Of a DNA stretch of 64,000 bases, positions 29,117-36,761 are shown piece after piece. Below the pieces are notes generated by a model. That model saw only the letters and a list, made by a program, of their open reading frames with translations. It did no database searches and had not been told where the DNA came from. The stretch is taken from positions 558,001-622,000 of the forward strand of contig NZ_FNNU01000002.1 of assembly GCF_900106975.1 (NCBI RefSeq), in the 5' to 3' direction. The first letter of the stretch is position 1. Each line of letters begins with the position of its first letter. The stretch comes from Pseudomonas kuykendallii (GTDB lineage: Bacteria > Pseudomonadota > Gammaproteobacteria > Pseudomonadales > Pseudomonadaceae). The translations under genes were made by a program, and so were the position numbers.

Positions 29117-29587
29117 ATGAAAGCTCAAAAAGGCTTCACCCTCATTGAATTGATGATCGTCGTGGCGATCATCGGGATTCTGGCTGCTATCGCTCTGCCT
29201 GCTTATCAGGATTACACCGCTCGGGCGAAAATTTCTGAAGCTGTTTTGGCGGTATCGGGTTGCCGTACGGCAATCACCGAGGCATCTCAGACCGGTTTCA
29301 GTTCGAACCCGACTGCTAACGGCTTTGGGTGTGGCGAAAGCACTAGCCCGAAATCGCGCTATGTTGCGTCCCTTACCACGTCGGAGGCTGGTGTTGTTAC
29401 CGCCACTATCCAGGGCATTGGTACTGGGATTAACGGCCAGAACATTACACTTACTCCGTACGTTAATGCTGATGCGACCACTGCCGCCACTTCGGCAAGT
29501 TTTGTGTCAGGTACTAATGAGCCCATCGTTGCTTGGAAATGCGGCTCCAACCTCGAATCCAGATATGTGCCGTCTAGCTGCAAATAA
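29117..29587 (+). CDS. pilA: Major type IV pilin PilA
   Basis: A 156-residue prepilin with leader MKAQKG, then mature [27 protein letters not shown], Glu5 present. The C-terminal D-region is bounded by two cysteines ([17 protein letters not shown]). A Ser/Thr/Ala-rich stretch (about residues 124-137) precedes the D-loop. The ATG at 29117 has GGAG upstream and lies behind a sigma-54 promoter. A strong terminator follows 17 bases after the stop. The next gene encodes a pilin oligosaccharyltransferase. Unlike group I P. aeruginosa pilins, the protein does not end in Ser. Confidence 0.97.
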   Translation: MKAQKGFTLIELMIVVAIIGILAAIALPAYQDYTARAKISEAVLAVSGCRTAITEASQTGFSSNPTANGFGCGESTSPKSRYVASLTTSEAGVVTATIQGIGTGINGQNITLTPYVNADATTAATSASFVSGTNEPIVAWKCGSNLESRYVPSSCK

Positions 29588-29603
29588 TTAGATTGGTTTC
29601 GAT

Positions 29604-29629
29604 AACCCTGCTTTTGCAGGGTTTTTTTT
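29604..29629 (+). terminator. Rho-independent terminator of pilA
   Basis: AACCCTGC, loop TTTT, GCAGGGTT, followed by a run of T. It lies 17 bases after the pilA stop. The next gene begins inside or just after the T-run, so its expression probably relies on readthrough. Confidence 0.93.
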
Positions 29630-29639
29630 GGATGTAAAT

Positions 29640-31331
29640 ATGTGTATGAAGCATTTCTCCTCCGATTTGATAGGCGCCAAGTCAATTCTTGTGTTTTTTT
29701 CCAGTTTGGCTTTTTTGCTTTCTTGGTTATTGCCAAATCACAGCCCGCCCTGGCTTGGCTTCTGTCAGGATTCTTTTTCATTTTTAGGTGTTTTGCTTTT
29801 GGCATTCTGTATTCGTGGGGTAGTTCGTTTTACAAGATTTGAAGTTGTTATTTTTTTTGTCGCTTTTATTTCTATGGTGCAGTGGTTGGGAGGGGTTATT
29901 TGGTTTCGCGGTGATGCAATGGTTTGTTTCTTTTATGTATTTGCATTTTTTCTCTCTATTTTTATTGGTCGCCATCTGGTAGAGGGTTTTGGTGGTTCGC
30001 AAAGGCTTTTAATATTTTTTTTTTCGTTGACCGTTTTTGCTTCGGTTGTCGCTGTATGGATTTCTCTTCGTCAGTGGTTGCAATTTGGCAGTAGTCTCTG
30101 GGTGGTTGATCTTCCTCCAGGTGGGAGACCATTTGCGAATTTTGCGCAGCCAAACAATTACGCTTCCTGCTTGCTCTTGGGGCTGGTTGGGGTTGGCTAT
30201 CTTTTTGAAAGAAATCGCCTTAGTACTTTTGTTTCCTGCCTATTGGCCTTTTTCTTTTTGTTCGGAGTCGCGCTGAGTCAATCGCGTACTCCTCTTTTGG
30301 GAGGGCTATTCGCCATTGTTTGGGTGTTCTGGGCGAGAGGGAGGGTCCGTCTAACGGGATGGGCGGTATGCCTACTTTTCGCCGCTTATTCAGGGCTTTT
30401 CTTGGCTATCCCCATTATCTCGGAGTCGCTAAATATAGCGATGTCCAATCTATCAGATAGAGCTGGGGGAGGGGCCAGACTGGACCTGTGGGTGCAAATG
30501 TGGGCAGCCATAATCAATGGGCCATTTTGGGGGTATGGCTGGGGGCAAGCGAGCGTCGCGCAGACGTCGGTTTCGATTCTATATCCTGGTGTGCCGATAA
30601 CCGAATACAGTCATAATATCGTTCTCGATATTCTCGTATGGAATGGGCTGATTCCAGGGGCTTTATTGCTTGCGGTGGCGGCGCTTTTTTTCGCAAGATT
30701 TGTAATTATGGGTAGAAGTTCAGAGGCGCTTTTTTGTTTGCTGGCTGTGGGATTCTTTTGCATTCATTCAATGCTTGAATACCCGTTTGCCTACGCCTTT
30801 CTTCTGTTTCCCATCGGAATTCTACTGGGTGTTTTGGAGTTTGAAGTAGCCGAAGCTCCAGTGTTGTCAGTAGCGGTTAAGTATGTGTATGGCCTCGTTT
30901 TGATTTCGCTGGTTGTTTTGTTGGTCTTTGTAGTTGAATACATTCGGGTTGAGGAGGATTATCGCCTGATGCGTTTTGAAAGTGCGAGGATAGGGACGGT
31001 TGTGCATGATAAGATTTCTCCTGATGTTTTTTTTCTCGATCAGCTTGGTGGGTATATACGTTTTGCTAGAACTCCAGCTACACAAGGGATGTCGGAGGGC
31101 GACATTGAGTTTATGAAAAGGATTTCTCATCGATATCCCTACTCTTCAAGCATTTTCAGGTATGCATTGGCTCTTGGTCTAAACGGTCGGCCGGTAGAGG
31201 CGGCGCATGAAATGCTGATCTTGCGGAATATCCACGGTGAAGGGAGTTACGGAGAGGGCGTCGTAGCGTTAAGTGAAATGGGGCGTCGTTATCCTCAGCT
31301 CCGGGAGTTAATAGACCGCCTTCCCAAATAG
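29640..31331 (+). CDS. Pilin O-oligosaccharyltransferase, PglL/TfpO-like (Wzy_C family)
   Basis: A 563-residue membrane protein with a dozen or so hydrophobic helices and a C-terminal tail of about 120 residues. Motifs typical of the PglL/O-antigen-ligase group are NFAQPNNYASCLLLG, EYSHNIVLDILVWNG (conserved His) and HSMLEYPFAYAFLLFPIG. Such enzymes transfer a lipid-linked glycan to pilin in the periplasm. The position between pilA and tRNA-Thr is that of tfpO/pilO in P. aeruginosa. The gene is strikingly AT-rich and full of TTT and other codons that are rare in the neighbours, so it was probably acquired. The start is uncertain (ATG at 29640 or 29646; no clear ribosome-binding site). Confidence 0.85.
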   Translation: MCMKHFSSDLIGAKSILVFFSSLAFLLSWLLPNHSPPWLGFCQDSFSFLGVLLLAFCIRGVVRFTRFEVVIFFVAFISMVQWLGGVIWFRGDAMVCFFYVFAFFLSIFIGRHLVEGFGGSQRLLIFFFSLTVFASVVAVWISLRQWLQFGSSLWVVDLPPGGRPFANFAQPNNYASCLLLGLVGVGYLFERNRLSTFVSCLLAFFFLFGVALSQSRTPLLGGLFAIVWVFWARGRVRLTGWAVCLLFAAYSGLFLAIPIISESLNIAMSNLSDRAGGGARLDLWVQMWAAIINGPFWGYGWGQASVAQTSVSILYPGVPITEYSHNIVLDILVWNGLIPGALLLAVAALFFARFVIMGRSSEALFCLLAVGFFCIHSMLEYPFAYAFLLFPIGILLGVLEFEVAEAPVLSVAVKYVYGLVLISLVVLLVFVVEYIRVEEDYRLMRFESARIGTVVHDKISPDVFFLDQLGGYIRFARTPATQGMSEGDIEFMKRISHRYPYSSSIFRYALALGLNGRPVEAAHEMLILRNIHGEGSYGEGVVALSEMGRRYPQLRELIDRLPK

Positions 31332-31369
31332 TGATTTTTGGGCCGGGCCTAACCGCTCTCCATTTGTTG

Positions 31370-31398
31370 TTGAAAACCTTTTCCTTCGATGCTAATTT
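31370..31398 (+). promoter_or_regulatory. Sigma-70 promoter of tRNA-Thr
   Basis: TTGAAA, 17-base spacer, TAATTT, followed by a GC-rich discriminator (CCCGCCCGCT), typical of stringently controlled stable RNA genes. The tRNA begins 11 bases after the -10 element, leaving only a few leader bases. Confidence 0.8.
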
Positions 31399-31408
31399 CC
31401 CGCCCGCT

Positions 31409-31484
31409 GCCGGTGTAGCTCAGTAGGTAGAGCAGCGCACTCGTAACGCGAAGGTCGCAGGTTCGATTCCTGTCTCCGGCACCA
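31409..31484 (+). tRNA. tRNA-Thr(CGT)
   Basis: A 76-base cloverleaf with encoded CCA. The acceptor stem GCCGGTG pairs with the 3' side up to CCGGCACCA. The anticodon CGT is at tRNA positions 34-36 and the T-arm is GGTTCGATTCC. Position 31 (A) faces position 39 (C), leaving the base of the anticodon stem unpaired. The gene marks the edge of the pilA cassette, as in P. aeruginosa. Confidence 0.97.
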
Positions 31485-31493
31485 GTCACTCTG

Positions 31494-31524
31494 CAAAGCC
31501 CCGAATAGCGGGGCTTTGTCGTTT
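31494..31524 (+). terminator. Terminator after tRNA-Thr
   Basis: CAAAGCCCCG, loop AATAG, CGGGGCTTTG, then a T-rich stretch (TCGTTTCT). It is a perfect ten-base-pair stem lying between tRNA-Thr and the nadC stop, where the two transcripts converge. Confidence 0.85.
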
Positions 31525-31536
31525 CTGTGGTTTGGA

Positions 31537-32385
31537 TTACAGGCTCAGGCGCATCGACAGGTCGACGGCTTTGATGTCCTTGGTCAGCGTGCCGAGGGAG
31601 ATGTAGTCGACGCCGGTTTCGGCGATGGCGCGCAATGTGGTGTCGTTGATACCGCCCGAAGCTTCGAGCTTGGCTTTGCCATCGGTGAGGCGTACCGCGG
31701 TGCGCATGTCGTCCAGGCTGAGTTCGTCGAGCATGACGATGTCGGCACCGGCATCGAGCGCTTCCTTCAGTTCTTCCAGGTTTTCCACTTCTATTTCCAC
31801 CGGTTTGCCCGGGGCGATCTTGTGCGCGGCGGAAATGGCGGCGGCGATTCCTCCGCAGGCGGCGATGTGGTTTTCCTTGATCAAGAACGCATCGTAAAGG
31901 CCGATACGGTGGTTATGGCAGCCGCCGCAGGTGACGGCGTACTTCTGCGCCAGGCGTAGGCCCGGAAGCGTCTTGCGGGTATCCAGCAACTTGACCTGGG
32001 TGCCCGCGACCATGTCGGCATAGGTGCGGCTGCGGGTCGCTACGGCGGAAAGAGCCTGGAGGAAGTTCAGCGCACTGCGTTCGCCGCTGAGCAGGGCGCG
32101 GGCGGGACCTTCGAGATGGAAGAGCGCCTGGTTGGGCTGGACGCGTTCCCCGTCGCTGACCTGCCAGTGTACTGCGACGCGCGGATCGACCAGGCGGAAG
32201 ACCGCATCGACCCAGGCGCTGCCGGCGATGACGGCGTCGTCGCGGGTGATGATGGTCGCATGCGCCATACGTTCGGCAGGGATCAACTGTGCAGTGATGT
32301 CGCCATTGCCGATGTCTTCACTCAGTGCGCGTCGCGCGTTGGCTTCGATTTCGGCGGTGAGATCGGCGAGGACGAGGTTCGGCAT
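31537..32385 (-). CDS. nadC: Nicotinate-nucleotide diphosphorylase (carboxylating), quinolinate phosphoribosyltransferase
   Basis: A 282-residue enzyme converting quinolinate and PRPP to nicotinate mononucleotide in de novo NAD synthesis. Typical motifs are EDIGNGDIT near the N-terminus, [38 protein letters not shown] and [25 protein letters not shown]. The start at 32385 gives the usual length and sits behind a GGAG. The extended frame to 32448 lacks support. It is divergent from the DUF1631 gene, with a 295-base space holding a 14-base palindrome (32500-32513). Confidence 0.97.
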   Translation of the reverse strand: MPNLVLADLTAEIEANARRALSEDIGNGDITAQLIPAERMAHATIITRDDAVIAGSAWVDAVFRLVDPRVAVHWQVSDGERVQPNQALFHLEGPARALLSGERSALNFLQALSAVATRSRTYADMVAGTQVKLLDTRKTLPGLRLAQKYAVTCGGCHNHRIGLYDAFLIKENHIAACGGIAAAISAAHKIAPGKPVEIEVENLEELKEALDAGADIVMLDELSLDDMRTAVRLTDGKAKLEASGGINDTTLRAIAETGVDYISLGTLTKDIKAVDLSMRLSL

Positions 32386-32680
32386 GGGTGGCTCCGGTGC
32401 GGGAATGGCCGGATTATAGGGGCGCGGAGCGATGCGGACTATGTGCATGACCTTACGGCATTTTTTTGTATTTCAATGGTCGTATAAAGATTGCCGTCCA
32501 GCTGTAAACAGCTTACATCTGTGACAGAGGTCCGTATCTGAGAAGACGGTGCTTGGTTGCGTCACCTGGTGTCGATAAGCTGTTGTTACATTGACGCCAT
32601 GAGATTGACGTTACGGATGACGCCAGTTCCACGCCGGGCAAATGCGCACTTACCGGTGCCTTGTCCGCAGGAGAGACGTA

Positions 32681-34987
32681 ATGAAGAACGACGCGAAGGT
32701 AGTACAACTCGGCAAGACCCTACCTGAGGCCTCCCAGTCTGCAGGGCGGCTGCCGTTCGCGCTCGCCAAGGTCCGCGACAAGTCTGCGCAGCAGTTGAAG
32801 GTCGCGCTGCAGGCATTGTTCGATAACGCCGACGACACGCTGTTCGAAATGGCCGATCGGGCTACCAGCAATGCCGAACAGAATTCCTTCTTCGAGGCCA
32901 TGCGTGACCTTCGTCTGAAGCGAAAGAGCATCGAGCGGGGCTTCCTGGAGAAGCTCTTCGCGGCCTTTGCCAATCTCAATCAGTATGAAATCGGCAAGGC
33001 GCCGCAGCTCGATTCGGTATCTTTCGACAGCCTCACGCTCGTGCAGAACGATGAACTGGAAGAGTCCGTGGCGATCGACACGATGGTGGCCAAGGTCATC
33101 AGCCGCGCCAGTCGGCCGCTCGGGCACCTCACGACGCGTCTGAATACCCAGGTCAGCAAGAAGCTCGAGGACAAGACCAATCCGCTGGGGCCCGCGGCGC
33201 TGTGCGAGTTCTTCCTCGACGCCTGCCGCAGCCTCGGCGTGGAAATCCGCGTCAAGCTGATCGTCCTCAAGCTGTTCGAGAAGTACGTGCTGAGCAGTCT
33301 CGATGAGCTCTATGTCGAGGCCAACGATTCGCTGGTGGCCGCTGGCGTGTTGCCGGATCTGAAGAACGCCTCGCAGCAACGCCGCCAGCAAACCCGTGGT
33401 TCGTCCAGTCGTGGCTATCTGGCCGACGGCGATGCGCGCCCGTTCACCAGCGGCGAAGGGTTCTCCGGCGATGTTCAGGAGGCGTTCGGCGTGCTCCAGG
33501 AACTGCTCTCGCAGACTCGCGGCAGCATCAGCTACCACCGCGAAGTGCCCGCGGACGCGATGCCGATTTCCAGTCATGACCTGACACGCCTGCTTTCGCA
33601 CCTGCAGCACCAACAGCCGGCGCAGCAGGTGACCGATGAGTTCGACCTGCGCCAACAGCTCGAGCAACTGCTCAGCCGCGCCAGTGCCAAGAGTGGCCGG
33701 GCGCGGGTGGTGGGCGAGGTGGACGAGGACGTCATCAACCTGGTTTCGATGCTCTTCGAATTCATCCTCGACGACCGCACCCTTCCCGATTCGCTGAAGG
33801 CGCTGATCGCGCGCCTGCAGATTCCGATGCTCAAGGTCGCCGTGCTGGACAAGACCTTCTTCAGCCGCGGCAGCCACCCGGCGCGCCGGCTGCTCAACGA
33901 GATCGCTTCGGCGTCGCTCGGCTGGGGCGATCAGGATGATGCCCAGCGCGACAGCCTGTACCAGAAGATCGAGAACATCGTGCAGCGCCTGCTGAACGAC
34001 TTCACCGATGATCCGGTGATCTTTTCCGAGCTGCTTTCCGAGTTCATCGCCTTTACCGGTGACGAGCGCCGCCGCAGCGACCTGCTCGAGCAGCGCACTC
34101 GCGATGCCGAGGAAGGGCGTGTGCGTGCCGAGCTGGCGCGTCATCAGGTCGAGCGCGCGCTGAACGACCGGCTGCTTGGCAGGACCCTGCCGGAAGTCGT
34201 GGTGCGCTTGCTGCAGGAGGCGTGGAGCAAGGTCATGCTGCTCACCTACCTGAAGAGCGGCGGCGAGTCCGAAGAGTGGAAGGCCGTGCTGTCGACCATG
34301 GATGACCTGGTCTGGAGCGTGGAGTCCCACGAGGAACCCGAAGACCGCCTGCGCCTGCTCGAGCTGGTTCCGGGACTGCTCAAGTCGCTGCGGGACGGGC
34401 TGACCAGCGCCGCGTTCGATCCGTTCTCCACCGGCGAGTTTTTCAGCCAGTTGGAAGCTCTGCATGTCCAGGCGTTCCAGCGCTTCAAGCGGCCGGAGCC
34501 GGAAGGTGAAGGCGAGGGGGAAAGCGCGCTGGCAGAGGCGGGCGAGCACAACATTCTCGACCTCGATGCGGCGGCCCAGGATAACGCGGAGGAGGACCTG
34601 ATCCTCGCCGAACTGCCGCAGATGGTCGAAGTGGTCGAAGAGATCGTGCTGCTGGCGCCGGGCGAAACCCGTGCGCCGGAGCCGGAGATGATCCTGCCCG
34701 ACCACGACGAAGCCTTTATGCAGGTGGACAATCTGCGGGTGGGCAGCTGGGTGGAAATCCAGGAAGACTCCGACCACAAGCTGCGTTGCAAGCTGGCCGC
34801 GATCATCAAGCCGACCGGCAAGTACATCTTCGTCAACCGTACCGGCATGAAGGTGCTGGAGAAGACGCGGATGGGCCTGGCCGTCGAGTTCCGTCGTGGC
34901 GCGGTACGTCTGCTGGACGACGCCCTGCTGTTCGACCGGGCGCTGGAGTCGGTGATCGGCAACCTGCGGCGGCTCAAGGGCGCCTAG
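32681..34987 (+). CDS. DUF1631 family protein (first paralogue)
   Basis: A large soluble protein (768 residues, no signal peptide or membrane segment) of the DUF1631 family, function unknown. The N-terminal third is helical and contains DDTLFEMADRA and VQNDELEES. A central helical region follows, then an acidic linker (about 615-680). A C-terminal beta-rich segment begins LRVGSWVEI and includes KYIFVNRTGMKVLE. The ATG at 32681 has AGGAGA upstream. A second DUF1631 gene of the same length is at 50212, and matching blocks in both show they are paralogues. Confidence 0.88.
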   Translation: MKNDAKVVQLGKTLPEASQSAGRLPFALAKVRDKSAQQLKVALQALFDNADDTLFEMADRATSNAEQNSFFEAMRDLRLKRKSIERGFLEKLFAAFANLNQYEIGKAPQLDSVSFDSLTLVQNDELEESVAIDTMVAKVISRASRPLGHLTTRLNTQVSKKLEDKTNPLGPAALCEFFLDACRSLGVEIRVKLIVLKLFEKYVLSSLDELYVEANDSLVAAGVLPDLKNASQQRRQQTRGSSSRGYLADGDARPFTSGEGFSGDVQEAFGVLQELLSQTRGSISYHREVPADAMPISSHDLTRLLSHLQHQQPAQQVTDEFDLRQQLEQLLSRASAKSGRARVVGEVDEDVINLVSMLFEFILDDRTLPDSLKALIARLQIPMLKVAVLDKTFFSRGSHPARRLLNEIASASLGWGDQDDAQRDSLYQKIENIVQRLLNDFTDDPVIFSELLSEFIAFTGDERRRSDLLEQRTRDAEEGRVRAELARHQVERALNDRLLGRTLPEVVVRLLQEAWSKVMLLTYLKSGGESEEWKAVLSTMDDLVWSVESHEEPEDRLRLLELVPGLLKSLRDGLTSAAFDPFSTGEFFSQLEALHVQAFQRFKRPEPEGEGEGESALAEAGEHNILDLDAAAQDNAEEDLILAELPQMVEVVEEIVLLAPGETRAPEPEMILPDHDEAFMQVDNLRVGSWVEIQEDSDHKLRCKLAAIIKPTGKYIFVNRTGMKVLEKTRMGLAVEFRRGAVRLLDDALLFDRALESVIGNLRRLKGA

Positions 34988-35168
34988 TTTTCTCGCGCTT
35001 GAATCAAGGCCCGGATGAAGGGCACCCAGGGAGGGACTCTCCGAGCGGTGCGATTCTTCCGGGCTTTTGCGTTTCTGGCCTTTGGCCATGCGCGGGGCGC
35101 TTCCACGCGCCAGGCTTTGCGCGGGTCCGGAGCCTGCTCTAGAGTGGCGACTCGTCGAGGAGTACCCC

Positions 35169-35729
35169 ATGCACCTGGATCCGCACAGCGGCTGGTTCGA
35201 AGGCGTCCGGCATTGCCCTTCGCCCAACTTCAACGCCCGCCCGTCCGGCGAAATATCCCTGCTGGTCATTCACAACATCAGCCTGCCGCCGGGCCAGTTC
35301 GGAACCGGCAAGGTGCAGCAGTTCTTCGCCAATCAACTGGTCGCGGACGAGCATCCCTATTTCGCCGATATCCGCTCCCTGACGGTTTCCGCGCACTTCC
35401 TCATCGAACGCGATGGCGCGGTGTTCCAGTTCGTCTCCTGCCGCGACCGGGCCTGGCATGCCGGAGTGTCGCTCTTCGAGGGGCGCGAGAACTGCAATGA
35501 TTTCTCCCTCGGCATCGAACTCGAAGGCACCGACGACCTGGCCTACAGCGACGCTCAGTACGCCACGCTGGCGACACTGATCGGTGAGCTGCGACGGGCC
35601 TATCCGGCCATCCGCCCGGAGCGCATCGTCGGCCACAGCGACATCGCGCCCGGCCGCAAGACCGACCCTGGCGGCGCCTTCGACTGGCCGCGGCTGCGCG
35701 CGGCACTGACAGAGGAGTCAACGCAATGA
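35169..35729 (+). CDS. ampD: 1,6-anhydro-N-acetylmuramyl-L-alanine amidase AmpD
   Basis: Cytoplasmic zinc amidase (amidase_2 fold, 186 residues) that cleaves anhydroMurNAc-peptides in peptidoglycan recycling and so keeps AmpR-dependent beta-lactamase expression low. Zinc and catalytic residues are visible in LLVIHNIS (His), GIELEGTDD (Glu), and GHSDIAPGRKTDPG (His, Asp and Lys). The start MHLDPHSGWFEGV has GAGGAG-like sequence upstream. The longer frame to 35067 has no support. The stop overlaps the ampE ATG. Confidence 0.97.
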   Translation: MHLDPHSGWFEGVRHCPSPNFNARPSGEISLLVIHNISLPPGQFGTGKVQQFFANQLVADEHPYFADIRSLTVSAHFLIERDGAVFQFVSCRDRAWHAGVSLFEGRENCNDFSLGIELEGTDDLAYSDAQYATLATLIGELRRAYPAIRPERIVGHSDIAPGRKTDPGGAFDWPRLRAALTEESTQ

Positions 35730-36559
35730 GCTTTCTGGTACTGCTGCTCGCGCTGCTGGTGGAAAAGCTGTCCGGCGTGCGCCACCGCATCCAACGCGAT
35801 GGCCTCTGGTTCACGCTGCTGGCGCGGATCGACTCCGGCACCGACGCGGGCGCGCCGTGGCTGCGGCTGATCCTGCTGGTCCTGCCGCCGCTGCTGGTTC
35901 TGGCGCTGGTGCTGCTGATCCTGCAACCGCTCGCCTATGGATGGCTGGCTCTGCCGGTGCATCTGCTGGTGCTGATCTATAGCCTGGGGCGCGGCGACGT
36001 GCAGAAGTCCTGCGGCCCGTTCCGCGATGCTTGGCGCCGTGGCGACGCCGTGGCGGCAGAGCTGGTGGCCGAGCGCGACATGGGCATCGAGGCCTGCGAG
36101 CCGGGTTCGCTGCTGCGGCGCGTGCAGCGCTACCTGTTGTGGCAGGGCTATCAGGGTTTCTTCGCCGTGATCTTCTGGTACGCGCTGCTGGGGCCGGTGG
36201 CGGCGCTGGGTTACCGGCTGGTGGCACTGCTCGCCGAGCAGGCGCAAGGCCCGGCGCTGCGCGAGCGTGCCGTGCAGCTGCGCCACGGCCTCGATTTCGT
36301 CCCCGCGCGGGTGCTGGTGGCCAGTTTCGCGCTGGTCGGAAACTTCATTGCCGTCAGCCGTGAACTGCTGCACGAGCTGCTCAACTGGAACCTTCCTGCC
36401 GAGCAGTTGCTGGAGCGGGCGGGGCGGGCGGCCGGCGATCTCGGCGAGCCGTTGGTCGGCGACCCGGGCGTCGCCAGCCTCGACCTTCTCTGGCAACTGC
36501 TGGTGCGTTCGGCCGTGCTTTGGTACGCCGCCCTGGCGATCCGCGCGCTGCTCCTGTGA
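35726..36559 (+). CDS. ampE: Regulatory signalling modulator protein AmpE
   Basis: A 277-residue polytopic inner-membrane protein of the AmpE/CobD-like family, with about four membrane regions. It starts MSFLVLLLALLVEKLSG. In enterobacteria and P. aeruginosa it forms the ampDE operon; its biochemical role is not settled. The ATG overlaps the ampD stop (ATGA), which suggests coupled translation. Confidence 0.95.
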   Translation: MSFLVLLLALLVEKLSGVRHRIQRDGLWFTLLARIDSGTDAGAPWLRLILLVLPPLLVLALVLLILQPLAYGWLALPVHLLVLIYSLGRGDVQKSCGPFRDAWRRGDAVAAELVAERDMGIEACEPGSLLRRVQRYLLWQGYQGFFAVIFWYALLGPVAALGYRLVALLAEQAQGPALRERAVQLRHGLDFVPARVLVASFALVGNFIAVSRELLHELLNWNLPAEQLLERAGRAAGDLGEPLVGDPGVASLDLLWQLLVRSAVLWYAALAIRALLL

Positions 36560-36614
36560 GCCTGAGTTACGAGGTGCAACCTGCGTCTGGTGAATGATGG
36601 CAAAACGCTTAACC

Positions 36615-36641
36615 TTAAGTTACAAATCGCAACGCCGATAT
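36615..36641 (+). promoter_or_regulatory. Candidate FliA (sigma-28) promoter of the chemoreceptor gene
   Basis: TTAAGTT, 12-base spacer, GCCGATAT, against a consensus of about TCAAGTT-N12-GCCGATAA. The predicted start is near 36648, leaving a leader of about 114 bases before the TTG start of the downstream receptor. Chemoreceptor genes in Pseudomonas are commonly FliA-dependent. Confidence 0.65.
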
Positions 36642-36761
36642 CAGGTATACAGGCTCCGCGGCTGCCGGCTGCGCCCCTGAAAGTGCCTGGGTAGCTGCAG
36701 CGCCCATTCAGCGAAAACTGCTGTTTCTCCGCCGACCATAAAAATAATCGGGAGAATTCGA

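Noticed and set aside
32500-32513. AGCTGT-AA-ACAGCT palindrome upstream of the first DUF1631 gene
   Set aside because: Could be a regulator site, but with no consensus or second copy there is no basis for assigning it.
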